DNA of 64,000 nt. Source: Diphasiastrum complanatum (taxonomy: Eukaryota; Streptophyta; Lycopodiopsida; Lycopodiales; Lycopodiaceae). The notes beneath the pieces were generated by a model. That model saw only the letters and a list, made by a program, of their open reading frames with translations, did not search any database and was not told where the DNA came from. Location: positions 62,169,168 through 62,233,167 of the forward strand of contig CM055102.1 in the NCBI GenBank assembly GCA_029204225.1, written 5' to 3'. Shown here piece by piece: positions 1 to 9,121 of the stretch (positions are counted from its first letter, which is position 1; each line of letters begins with the position of its first letter). The translations under genes and the position numbers were made by a program.

Positions 1-20
1 AAGCATTGCTCTTGTTGATG

Positions 21-80
<60 letters not shown>

Positions 81-168
81 GAGCTGGGCGCCCAGCCTCT
101 TCTCTCTTGTTTCTTGTGGAGATTGATTGATAACTAGATCTTGGTGACTTGACTCTTGCTTTCTTACA
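1..168 (+). repeat. Cop-1 5' LTR, right part only
   Basis: This is the 3' end of a copia LTR cut off by the window edge. It ends in CA directly before a methionine-tRNA primer site. It matches 3277-3408 with only a few substitutions plus a longer TC run, and the reverse complement of 28770-28905, so the LTR family is defined by three copies here. It carries a GGGCGCCC palindrome at 86-93. Confidence 0.85.
22..78. repeat. (TC)n microsatellite inside LTR
   Basis: Uninterrupted TC dinucleotide run of about 56 bp within the Cop-1 5' LTR. The matching tract in the second LTR at 3299-3319 is only about 21 bp, so the tract changed length after the copies separated. Confidence 0.95.
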
Positions 169-180
169 TGGTATCAGAGC
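169..180 (+). promoter_or_regulatory. Cop-1 primer binding site (iMet tRNA)
   Basis: TGGTATCAGAGC directly follows the CA end of the LTR. This is the usual plant copia site for priming minus-strand synthesis from the 3' end of initiator methionine tRNA. Confidence 0.9.
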
Positions 181-429
181 TACCGGATCTGCAACAAGCT
201 TGTATGCTGGCGCCCTACCAAAAGAAGAGCTTCTCTACTTTTTGTTTTGAAATTTCAGCATACTGCTGATCTTTCCAAGTGGAGTTTGGATCAGCTTTTT
301 TGTCTCATTTCAGGTTGAAGGAGGGCGCCCATTAGTCAGCTCTTTGTTTGCTGCAAATTTTTTGAGTAGATTTGGTTGTGGAAAGGCTCTCTTTCCTATC
401 TACTACAAGCTGAAATTCTGTTGGAGGTA

Positions 430-1176
430 ATGGCTAAAGAATCGGAAGTTATCGGTTCTTTGTTTAGTGAAGATCGGTTGGATGGCACAAACTACTCCTT
501 GTGGAGTTACATGATGAAGAATCTTCTCATAGCGAAAGGGCTGTGGGATTTGGTCAATGGTGATGAGGAAAGGCCTCCGTCTTTGGCACCTCCTACACCT
601 CGTGGATCATCATCATCAACATCATCTTCTACATCTTCGGAAGAACAAAAGAAGTGGGATAGAAGGGATGCACAAGCACATTCTATGGTTGCTCTTGCTG
701 TGAAAAGATCTATCTTACCTCATATTAGGTCTTGTAAGACATCTAAAAGTGCGTGGGATACACTTTATACTATGTATAGAGTCAAAAATCCAGCAAGAGT
801 GGTGTATCTCAGAAATCAGCTTTCTTTGTTGAAGATGCAAGAAGGGGATCAAGTGACCAATCACTTGACGAAGATCAAGGATCTTCGTGAGGAGCTTCTC
901 ATAATTGATGAGATAATTGAGGATGCTCAATTTGTTTCCATTACTCTCAACTCATTACCTTCATCTTATCTTCCATTTGTTTCATCTTTGAGTATCTCTC
1001 TTAGGGGACAGCAACTCTCCTTTGATGAACTTGTTGGGCTGCTTCTTCAAGAGGAGCAAACGAGGCAAAATTTTGCGGGTGACACTCAACAAGATCAAGC
1101 TTTCTTCACGAAAGGCAAGGGCAAAGGCAAGGTGCCATTATTGCAAGAAGTATGGGCACTTCATCAAGGATTGTAA
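430..1176 (+). pseudogene. gag: Cop-1 gag, C-terminus disrupted
   Basis: Capsid/nucleocapsid polyprotein of a Ty1/copia element. The preferred start is the ATG at 430 (MAKESEVIGSLF...), because Cop-2, Cop-3 and Cop-4 begin the same way; the ATG at 376 lies in the leader. The N-terminal part has the retrotransposon gag signature DGTNYSLW, then the copia gag core ending in SFDELVGLLLQEEQTR. After the basic KGKGKGK stretch the frame is broken. The CCHC zinc knuckle (CHYCKKYGHFIKDC, about 1134-1175) lies in another frame and the protein stops soon after. Protease, GAG-pre-integrase and integrase are missing: the sequence jumps to the integrase-RT linker near 1205. Confidence 0.85.
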
Positions 1177-1204
1177 GAAGAAGCACAACAAAGATCAGTT
1201 TTGA

Positions 1205-2966
1205 AAGATTTTGGATAGCCAAGTGCGGTGTCGGAAGATCTTGGACAGCAAATTGCAAGAAGATACATGGCTGTTGGACAGCCAAAAACAGTCCCACGGT
1301 GGCTGTTGTCGACTTTGCGGACAACAAAGTAAGTTCATTTTATGATGGAAAGACACGTGCCTCTACAAAATCAGTGGACTATGCTGATTTTTCAGATTTT
1401 GCTCTTACATCTCATGGAGATGTTGCGGAAGAATCTGTTTTCTGTGAGCAGGCCAAAGGAGTAAAATGTTGGGAGGATGCGATGTAAGATGAGTATGACT
1501 CACTCATGAAGAACCGGATTTGAGTTCTTGTTGATTTTCCTCATGGGAAGAAGGCAATTGGTTCTAAATGGGTATACAAAATCAAGTATAAGTCAGATGG
1601 TACCATTGAAAGGTACAAGGCAAGGCTTGTTGCCAAGGGCTATGCTCAGCAAAAGGGGATGGATTATGAGGAGACTTTTTCTCCTACTGCTCGGATGACT
1701 ACCGTGAGGGTAGTAACCTCTTTGGCTGCCCATTTTGGTTGGCGTTTGCGGCAACTTGACATAAAGACAACATTCCTCAATGGTGATCTCAATGAGGAAG
1801 TGTACCTTCAACAACTTGATGGTTTTTTGGTTGAAGGCCAAGAAAATAAAGTTTGTCTTCTCAAGAAGGCACTTTATGGACTGAAGCAAGTCCCAAGGAT
1901 GTGGTATCAAAAGATACATGCCTATTTTTGTGATCGTGGGTTTACTAATAGTCCTAGCGAATCTACTCTTTATGTCCACTATACTTCAGACTATATTATC
2001 ATTATTTTGCTTTATGTTGATGATATTATTATTACGGGAAGTAATGAGCAGCAGATTGATGCCGTAATACTTAATCTTGGTATGGTTTTTGAAACCTCAT
2101 ATTTAGGCCTATTGCACTTTTATCTTGGTCTTGAATTTATACAAGAAGGGGCTAGAATTTTCATCTCTCAAGAACGCTACATTGGGCAGATTTTGAAGCG
2201 GTTCAAGATGGAAGATTGCAAGCCGATTGCTACACCTATGAAGACAGGCCTGAAATTAAGTAGTCAAGGTGATGGTGAACCATTTGATACTACTTTATAT
2301 TGTCAAGCTATTGGCTGCCTCATTTACCTATGTAATTCAAGACCGGACATTTCTTATAGTGTCTCACTCATGAGTCAATTCATGCATGCCCCGATGACAT
2401 CACATTGGAAAGCGTTGAAGAGGATCTTTTGATATCTTCAAGGAACAAGAAGTCATGGACTGGTTTTTCCTGTTTGTGATGATGCATGTTTGGTTGGTTC
2501 TAGTGACTCGGATTTGGGTGGAGATCAAGACACTAGACGCTCTACAAGTGGACATTGCTTTTTCTATGGAAATTCTGCAATTTTTTGGTCAAGTAAAAAG
2601 CAGCCCACTGTTGCTACTTCTTCTAGTGAGGCAGAATATAGAGCGATATTTTCAGCCACAATGGAGTGTTTATGGCTGAGAAGACTACTTGTTGACATGA
2701 AGTTTGGCGAGCCCTCAGCCACTCTTATCTCGAGTGATAGTCAAAGTGCTATTGCCATTGCACGGAATCCTGTTTTTCATGCGAGGACGAAGCACATCGA
2801 GATCCATTATCACTTTGTTCGGGAGAGACTTCATGATGGCGACATTTTACTTGAGTATTGTCCTACAGAGGATAATATTGCGGACCTCTTCACTAAGGCA
2901 TTGCCTAGAGTCAGATTTGAAGCTTTATGCAAAGCTTTAATACCACGTGGTGGTTTTATTACATAG
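1205..2966 (+). pseudogene. pol: Cop-1 linker, reverse transcriptase and RNase H
   Basis: 3' half of a copia polyprotein. In order: the low-complexity linker (DLGQ repeats, then KTRASTKSVDYADF), RT from about 1550 (KAIGSKWVYKIK, KARLVAKGYAQ, the catalytic YVDDIIITG near 2017-2043, and YLGLEF), and copia-type RNase H (SSSEAEYRAI near 2622-2650, the ARTKHIEIHYHFVRE block, and a C-terminal DLFTKALP). It is broken by stops at about 1485, 1521 and 2430 and by a frame change near 2430-2490, so it could not give one product. RT and RNase H active-site motifs are otherwise present. Cop-3 of the same family has the opposite defect: it keeps integrase and lacks RT. Confidence 0.9.
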
Positions 2967-2997
2967 TGAAGATTTCAGTTTTTCTGCATTGTCATTT

Positions 2998-3005
2998 AAG
3001 GAGAG
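2998..3005 (+). promoter_or_regulatory. Cop-1 polypurine tract
   Basis: Purine run AAGGAGAG ends exactly at the TG start of the downstream LTR. This is the position of the plus-strand primer in LTR elements. Confidence 0.8.
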
Positions 3006-3408
3006 TGTTAGAAATAAATGACTATGCTGAAGGTAATCCATAGGTTACTTTGACCCAAAAGGTCAAGATTTGTGTAACCATGGGTATTTAGTTATTTAGG
3101 CCATCTTAAGTTTGTCTTAAGTTCAGTTGGACCCAATTTTGGTCATGTACTGACTCATGGGTCCTTAGGGGTCTAATCTGGTTCAGGGGCCTGATGTTGA
3201 CTTTTGGGGGTGCCCTACAGCCAGTAAGTAGGTAGAGTACATATTGGCTTATTGTGTCACATTTTTTTGTTTGGCTAAGCATTGCTCTTGTTGTTGTTTT
3301 CTCTCTCTCTCTCTCTCTTAGAGTTGGGCGCCCAGCCTCTTCTCTCTTGTTTCTTGTGGAGATTGATTGATAACTAGATCTTGGTGACTTGACTCTTGCT
3401 TTCCTACA
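3006..3408 (+). repeat. Cop-1 3' LTR (403 bp)
   Basis: Starts TGTTAGAAATAAATG after the polypurine tract and ends CTACA. It matches the reverse complement of the Cop-3 LTR at 28770-29218. It is followed not by flanking DNA but by another primer site and leader, so it also serves as the 5' LTR of a second, truncated copy. Confidence 0.9.
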
Positions 3409-3466
3409 TGGTATCAGAGCTACCGGATCTGCAACAAGCTTGTATGCTAGCGCCCTACCAAAAGAG
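3409..3466 (+). mobile_element. Leader stub of a second tandem Cop-1 copy
   Basis: Begins with the primer site TGGTATCAGAGC and repeats the Cop-1 leader (compare 169-226) almost base for base. It is cut at a GAGC shared with the TRIM LTR. The LTR-internal-LTR-internal order points to unequal recombination between two copies, followed by an end-joining event. Confidence 0.85.
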
Positions 3467-3809
3467 GAGCATCTCATTCGGTATGAGGGAGATCTTGGTT
3501 TCGAATCCTAGTCTGTCCATCCATATTATAATTTATGGATTTCTAACATGGTATCGGGAGCCAAGTTAGACCTAACGGTTCGTGGTGTCAAAGCCATGGT
3601 TAGGTGGCCCAAGTTGTGGGGCAGGTGACAGCTAGGACCCCAACCAAGTGTGGCTTGAGGGGGGGTGTTGGAATATCAATCCACACTCTAGAGAGAACTA
3701 TCAAACATGGCGGATAGCTCAGTGGTAGAGCATCCCATCCGGTATAAGGGAGGTCCTGGGTTTGAATTCTAGTCTGTCCATCCATATTATAATTTATGGA
3801 TTTCTAACA
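3467..3809 (+). mobile_element. TRIM (miniature LTR element) with tRNA-like LTR
   Basis: Non-coding miniature LTR element. The 5' LTR is truncated (3467-3548). The internal domain is only 117 bp (3549-3665), with a primer site TGGTATCGGGAGC at its start and a GAGGGGGGG polypurine tract at 3657-3665. The 3' LTR is complete (3666-3809, 144 bp, TGTTGG...CTAACA). The two LTRs match over the shared 82 bp, including the tail CATCCATATTATAATT. It has no coding capacity and would depend on proteins from other LTR elements. The LTR carries a tRNA-shaped module (separate entry). Confidence 0.85.
3708..3780 (+). other. tRNA-shaped Pol III module inside TRIM LTR
   Basis: A 73-nt segment with tRNA architecture. 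The acceptor arm TGGCGGA/TCTGTCC pairs at 6 of 7 positions, counting G-U. The D arm is GCTC/GAGC around AGTGGTA. The anticodon loop TCCGGTA has CGG in the anticodon position. The T arm CTGGG/TCTAG has loop TTTGAAT. Box A (TAGCTCAGTGG, 3715-3725) and box B (GGTTTGAATTC, 3759-3769) are recognisable Pol III elements. The truncated 5' LTR copy keeps a better anticodon stem (TCTCA/TGAGG, loop TTCGGTA) and a GGTTTCGAATCC box B at 3497-3508. Its place inside an LTR, the missing CCA and the weak anticodon stem argue against a working tRNA gene. Confidence 0.8.
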
Positions 3810-4274
3810 AAACTTAACTTAGAACCTTACATACTAGTAACTATAGTCTACTATGATTTACCTAGTATCTAGCCTGGATAGGCTCTGCTGTGGTCTAGAG
3901 TCTACCCAAAAGTCTCAGGTTGGCGTATACGTACACCAACCTCTCCAATTGCGCAGAGGAGAGTCGGCTCCTCTTCTTCGTGTGAATCAAGGAATGAGCA
4001 CTCCAGTTTCTCTCACAAGCGACTGTCTTGTGAGAGGATCCTGATGGCAAGGCGGCGCAATTCGGGGACATCAATCCCAAACTTCGACCACCATGACACG
4101 GGACGCAGCTGGCCTGAATTATAGTTCAAGGAGGATTAAACTTATGCAAGTAAATAAATGCAGCTACCAAGTTAGTAGTAACTAGCAATGTGAATCGTGA
4201 TTGAGTAATTGTGCAATAAAATATAAAGTTTAAACTGTAACGGTAAGTTTATTGCCGTCTCTCAAAAGCACAGA
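3810..4274. other. Unassigned spacer between TRIM and Gyp-A1 LTR
   Basis: About 465 bp without a convincing gene. Short open frames here have no recognisable domain. No match to the other repeats in the window was noticed. Confidence 0.5.
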
Positions 4275-4697
4275 TGTTACACACTCTACTTACTGCAAAC
4301 CTCCAGGTGCCGGTTAACCACAAGAGACTGAACGATTCATGTTCCACCTCGCCGTAGGACCTAATCCGGGTCCACCCTCCGTGCCTTGGCTTGTGACCCT
4401 ATCAAGCGGGATCCGACTTCCATCCTAGACGGCGTCCCATACCACCGCCTAGGCTCTCAGCCATCTCCTGCCCCCAAGCTAGCATACATCCCGGCCATGC
4501 ACACGCTCTCCATCCACCACTTCCTAGGTAGATAGAATTGTATACCTCCAAGGAGAGAGACTCCAAGCCATGTGCACACCTAGATCATGACACGTGGCAA
4601 CCATGCAGGTTCATGAGTCACCGGTCAAGTCAGCAGGCCCAGTCACCGTCCAGTCTCAAGTCTGGGTTTGGGACCCAAGGGAGTTGGGTCCCTAACA
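4275..4697 (-). repeat. Gyp-A1 3' LTR (423 bp)
   Basis: TGTTAC...CTAACA on the + strand. It aligns along its length with the Gyp-A2 LTR at 50472-50906, including the block around CCGGTTAACCACAAGAGACT. Confidence 0.88.
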
Positions 4698-4712
4698 TTC
4701 CCTCTTCCTTAA
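4698..4712 (-). promoter_or_regulatory. Gyp-A1 polypurine tract
   Basis: On the minus strand a purine-rich stretch (AAGGAAGAGGGAA) ends against the LTR start TGTTAGGG. Confidence 0.8.
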
Positions 4713-4832
4713 AAAATTCCTTATCTAAGGAAGAAAATCAGGGAACCTTAGTCTAAGGTCATGTTCCTTTTCCCAAGTATGATTTGATGACTCCATACTT
4801 AGAGTGGTCTCTAATTTCTCAAAGACCGCTTG

Positions 4833-5648
4833 CTAGAATTTGCTAGTGAACTTTGGATCTCGATCACTAACAATGTCATTCGGCAAACCAAACAACCTAT
4901 ACAACTTTTCAACGAAAAACTGAGCAAGTTCAGAAGCTTTGAAAATTTGCTTGGTTGGTATGAATTGCGCCATTTTAGTTAATCTGTCAACTATTACCCA
5001 AATGGCATCATTTTGCTTCCCCGTCTGAGGTAGCCCAACCACAAAATCCATGGAAATACTTTCCCACTTTCTTTCGGGAATTTCCAAGGGCATTAGTAAA
5101 CCAGCTGCCTTAAGTTTTTTAACTTTATTAACTTGGCATGGTGCACACTTGCGAACATATAACTCCACTTCACTTTTTAAGTTTGGCCAGTAAAAGTTCT
5201 TTTTTACTAAGTCAAGTGTCCTTTGTGAGCCAGGGTGCCCTGCACATAGGCTGTCATGACATTCATGCAAGATTTGGGCCCTTATATCATCATTTTCTGG
5301 CACACAAACCTTTCCATTCCGTAAAAGGAACCCATTCCTTATGGAATAGTCTCTTTGTATCTTGTCCTGAGGAGAAATCTTGGAATCCTGCATTCCAAGC
5401 TCATCACTAGATCTAGAAGAACCTGCCAGGACGTCTAGCCAAATACGACCAAAGTACCTATAGGTCTTACACAAATCTCTTAAGGACAGAGACAACTCAG
5501 ATTGGATCTCAGAAAAGCTTAACTGATTAACCTTTCCAATCCGGCTTAAGCATCCGCGTAGAAGTACCTTTCCGGTACTCAATGTCATAATGAAATTCTT
5601 GGAGCATCTCTGACCATTTGGTTTTACGACCCCTATGGTCGACCGCAT
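4833..5648 (-). pseudogene. pol: Gyp-A1 integrase, N-terminal two thirds
   Basis: Gypsy integrase fragment. The H2C2 zinc-binding domain is visible (ILHECHDSLCAGHPG...CAPCQVNK). The catalytic core follows with the first aspartate in SMDFVVG and the second in VSDRDPKF; the protein ends at FTSKF before the catalytic glutamate. A stop or frame break and a deletion to the polypurine tract remove the rest, so it cannot be active. The upstream part (about 5530-5648) includes the spacer between RNase H and integrase in a shifted frame. It is close to the Gyp-A2 fragment at 47199-47669. Confidence 0.87.
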
Positions 5649-6059
5649 CGTTAATATACTTTAACGCTTGATGGTTAGTAACTATGGTAAATTGGGAGCC
5701 ATACAAATAATGTCTCCAAACCTTCAGGGCATGAATAACAACAAAAAGTTCTTTGTATAGGTGGAATATCACCTTTGAGCAGGGTCCAACTTTTTGCTTT
5801 CAAAAGCAACCGGTTTACCATCCTGATATAGGACTGCGCCTATAGCATAGTCACTGGCATCCGTTTCAAGTACATATGGCTTGTTAGGATCCACTATGTG
5901 TAGAATAGGCGCTGTAGTTACACAGTATTTGAGGTTCTCAAAACTCTGATTCAACTCTTCAGTCCAAGTAACCAGAGGACTAAACTTACTGTGCCGGCTA
6001 ACTCTTTTAGCCCCTCTGAAGACGTTTGTCAAGGCCAATGCAATTAATGCATAGTTCAA
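5527..6059 (-). pseudogene. pol: Gyp-A1 RNase H (two frames)
   Basis: Gypsy RNase H in two abutting frames, 6059-5769 and 5772-5527. The first carries VLETDASDYAIGAVL with the first catalytic aspartate, then KPVAFESKKLDPAQR. The second continues with ELFVVIHALKVWRHYLYGS and NHQALKYI and ends in a degenerate GTSTRMLKPD region where ADALSR is expected. The frame change near 5770 and the altered C-terminus make it non-functional. Confidence 0.85.
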
Positions 6060-6142
6060 AATAAATCAATGAAAAAACCCCGTAAAGCCCAAAAAGGACT
6101 TAACCTCACGGATGGTTTTAGGCATAGGCCATCGCGTACTTG

Positions 6143-6637
6143 TCAGACTTTATTTGGGTCAATTTCCAGCTTCTCCTGTCTAAGTAACTTTAAGACAATC
6201 CTGAGATGCTTCTCATGCTCCTCCAAGGTCTTACTGTAGATGAGAATATCATCTAAGTACACTATCACGAAATTTCCCAGATATGGACGAAGAAGATCGT
6301 TCATCATCTGCTGGAAAGTCGCTGGAGCATTTGTCAAGCCAAATGGTAGAACCAAAAACTCATAATGGCCGTACCTAGTTCTAAACCCCGTTTTTTCAAC
6401 ATCCTCAGTCTTTATGCGAGTTTGATGATACCCTGATCTCAAATCGATTTTGTTGAAGTACTTTGCACCATGCAATCGATCAACTAGCTCATCCATTCGC
6501 GGCAAAGGATAACGGTTTTTAATCGTAAATTTATTTAACATTTTAAAGTGCACACAAAGACGAGTGCCTCCGTCTTTTTTATCAACAAGGAGCACAGGTG
6601 CCCCCCAGGGAGATTTACTAGGCCTAACATGGCCCAT
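6143..6637 (-). pseudogene. pol: Gyp-A1 reverse transcriptase core
   Basis: Gypsy RT covering fingers and palm: [16 protein letters not shown], the [14 protein letters not shown] block, [25 protein letters not shown], and the catalytic [10 protein letters not shown] near 6235-6265. The frame ends at IDPNKV, where RNase H would follow; a frame break precedes 6059. The RT N-terminus upstream of MGHVRPS is missing through the deletion at about 6660. Motifs in the remaining part look intact. Confidence 0.88.
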
Positions 6638-6659
6638 CTTAAGGTAATTTTGCAGTTGC

Positions 6660-7813
6660 CTATGTTTCCACCCTTAGCTTCTGCAACAAATTAGCGTTAA
6701 TAAAATTATGTGTAAAACCATTGTCAAATAAAACTGTTACGGCTTGGCCACCCACAACCCCCTTCATCCGAATGAGGTCATGAGGACCAAAAACAGCCGT
6801 ATAAAAACAACAATGCTCACACATAGAATTACCAGCAAAGGAAAGATCTACACTAGATATGCTAGAGTTACCTGGCGTCTTAAAAGATGCCCCTTTAGCT
6901 TTCCATTTCTTTGGACATTCCTTCGCGACATGGCCTGGTTCCATGCAATTAAAGCACAGATTGTCGCTTCTGGCTTTCATAAAGGTTTCCTCGTCCAAGG
7001 TAGAGCTTTTCTTCGACTTACCCGAACCTAAAGACCCATCTTTTGCCTTATCTTTCGATTTCTTAGGAAAGAAAGGCTTCTCACCCCTTACGTCGGGCAA
7101 GACACCAGTCTCAGGCTTGGCCATCATACGAGTATCATCGTATATTCTGGCGAAGCGAACAACATCCTCGAGGGTAAGAGGCTGGTTCCTCCTGACCTCT
7201 AGCTGATAGTCTCTTGGCAACCCAAGTATAAAATGCAACTTTACCAGTAAAGGATCTATTCTAGTTGCAAAACGAGAATAGACTTCCTAAAACTCTTGTA
7301 AATACTGATCTAGGGGCCGGTTCCCCATATGGATCATTGCATGTTGTAGAATTCAAAATCATCAAGAATAGGAAGGAGGGCCGCCTTAAAGGCCTTACAA
7401 AAATCTTCCCAATTCCTAGGAACTTTAGGCTTACCCCTTACATCTTGCCACCAGGTAAATGCTTTACCTCGCAGGTACATGACGGCGAGATTGATCTTGT
7501 TATCCTCGGATGAATCGTGCATGGAAAAGTGCGAATTCCAATGATCCAACCATTGCAAGACCGCCTCCGGGGTTCTATCCTTCTTTTCCCAAGCAAAAAC
7601 TTCAGGAGTGAACAAGGGTTGATGCACCAATTGCCTTACCTGCGTCAATTCCTTCAGTTCCTGCTGATCCCCACTATGTTTAGATTGCATATCAACAATC
7701 TGTTGCTGTAGATTGTTAATTGCAAGCAACAAGGCATCAGGATCTAAGGTAGAGGTAGATACAGTAACCTCCTTAGCAGGGGACATAGGCTGTGTGGTAG
7801 GATCAGGATCCAT
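6660..7813 (-). pseudogene. gag: Gyp-A1 gag and protease remnant
   Basis: Gag polyprotein in two frames. The N-terminal 7813-7334 starts MDPDPTTQPMSP, has a coiled-coil-like IVDMQSKHSGDQQEL segment and then the gag block LRGKAFTWWQDV. The C-terminal 7238-6660 has FILGLPRDYQLEVRRN, a CCHC knuckle (CFNCMEPGHVAKEC), and the start of protease. The protease catalytic triplet is DNG (in VLFDNGFTHN) instead of D-T/S-G. A frame break lies near 7240-7340 and protease is cut by the deletion at 6660. The ATG at 7813 is chosen because it precedes the gag domain and matches the leader/gag boundary in Gyp-A2. Confidence 0.85.
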
Positions 7814-8165
7814 TTTACAAGAAGAGAGGTGAATTAAGAAAGAGATGATAGAAGAGAATCAAAAGCTACTCAAGGAAGGTAGATACAAAGCTAATCTTGC
7901 TGTCTCTTCACAAACCAAATGGTATTGTCCATGGCTGCCAAAAGGAATAAGAGAGAGCAAGGAGAAGGATGCACCACCACCTCCACCTCTTTTCCTCATG
8001 AGACCAAGCATAGGAGAGGTGTACCTCCCACTCCATGCTTGCTCCAGATTGCCATGTGGCTTTTCCTTGCCACATAGGCTTCCACCTCAGCCCCTTGGCC
8101 ATCTCCTAGCAATCTGCCAGGTGGCCCTCAGCTCCCCCCCCCCCCCCCTTTTGTTTCTCTTCCTG
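7814..8165 (-). other. Gyp-A1 5' leader, truncated
   Basis: Untranslated leader matching 49592-49945 of Gyp-A2, including a run of about 15 C. It diverges right after TTTGTTTCTCTT, so the primer site and 5' LTR are gone. The following bases up to 8272 match nothing else seen here. Confidence 0.75.
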
Positions 8166-8272
8166 GCAATTGAAAATTCCACACTCAAAGTAAGCCACTT
8201 CAACTAGTTCTATAATCTATTGCAGTGTTAAGTGGAGTCTGGACTCTGGACTAATCATTTATTAATCATGGA

Positions 8273-9105
8273 ACTCCAAGCAAGACCTATCTAGCACTCC
8301 CTTGCTAACCATAAACAGATCACAAGCATATCACAACAAACCATAGTTTACTCAAGATCCAAACCCTACTTATGTCCCATACCATAAGCAAGATCTAAAC
8401 CCTTAGCATACTACTCACAAGAATTACTCTACACACTAGTAGCCACACTAGAGCATAAGCAAGGTAAGCAAAAGAGATCTCTCTCCCTCCCAATGGGCGC
8501 CCTACTCCTCTTATATAGATGGCATTTAGTTCTCTCCAATACACTTTGGAGTTCCATGCACATCCAATGAGAAAGAGAGAGGCCTAGAGGAGTTCAAGAG
8601 CCTTCACAGGCTTATGGAAGGTCATCAGACATCTTCCATAACTTATGACTCTTTGATTACTATTCTTGTGGAACTTGAAACTCAATGGACCCTTTAGGAG
8701 GGCGCCCTCCTGCTATGACCCATTGCCCAAGTTGTGCTTGTATACTTTGGTCCAAGACCAATAAAGTGATATGGTTCAAGGTTGAGGCCCAAGGTTTAGA
8801 AATATAGTCATCCAATGACTTTCTAAGACCTTTCTAGGTTCCATACCTCCATCCAAGGCATAGACACCTACCTGTCCTTAATCAAGGACACTAGTACCTT
8901 TATCTAAGGCACCTACCCTTAATCCTAAGGGTAACCCTTATCCAAGGGTCTCATGACTCCATACCTCTGACGAAGGTGTAGTCACTTGCCTGTCCTTATC
9001 CAAGGGCACATACCCTTAATCCTAAGGGTACCTTGCCATGTAGCCCCCAACACTAAATGGACTAATAGGGATTTGAAGTACTGCTAGTTACATAGGTATG
9101 TAACA
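8273..9105 (-). repeat. Gyp-B 3' LTR (833 bp, one end missing)
   Basis: Matches 13480-14314 nearly base for base. It contains a perfect 14-bp palindrome GGAGGGCGCCCTCC at 8697-8710, a second GGGCGCCC at 8495-8502, a TATATA box-like site near 8513, and an array of short inverted repeats at 8873-9029. Similarity begins at 8273, so roughly 230 bp of the LTR's far end is absent. Confidence 0.88.
8873..9029. repeat. Array of short hairpin motifs in Gyp-B LTR
   Basis: Six short inverted repeats of the form CCTTA-AT-TAAGG follow one another, for example TGTCCTTAATCAAGGACA (8873-8890) and ACCCTTAATCCTAAGGGT (8915-8932, again at 9012-9029). The same array recurs in the right LTR at about 14080-14240. 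Confidence 0.75.
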
Positions 9106-9120
9106 TTCCTTCTCCCTAAA
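9106..9120 (-). promoter_or_regulatory. Gyp-B polypurine tract
   Basis: Minus-strand TTTAGGGAGAAGGAA abuts the LTR start TGTTACATA. Confidence 0.8.
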
Positions 9121-9121
9121 C

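Larger units (their letters stand above)
4275..8165 (-). mobile_element. Gyp-A1, Ty3/gypsy element lacking its 5' LTR
   Basis: Minus-strand gypsy copy. Left to right it has the 3' LTR, polypurine tract, integrase, RNase H, RT, protease/gag and the start of the 5' leader. Compared with its sister Gyp-A2 (47046-50906) it has lost the C-terminal integrase beside the polypurine tract, about 630 bp covering the protease end and RT start (junction near 6660), and the 5' LTR. The leader breaks off just after the poly-C run near 8152. Confidence 0.85.

Noticed and set aside
3470-3550. Independent tRNA gene or SINE at 3470-3550 and 3708-3808
   Set aside because: Both copies lie at equivalent places in a pair of LTR-like repeats with a primer site and polypurine tract between them, so a TRIM explains them better. 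No A-rich or T-rich SINE tail with flanking duplications is seen.
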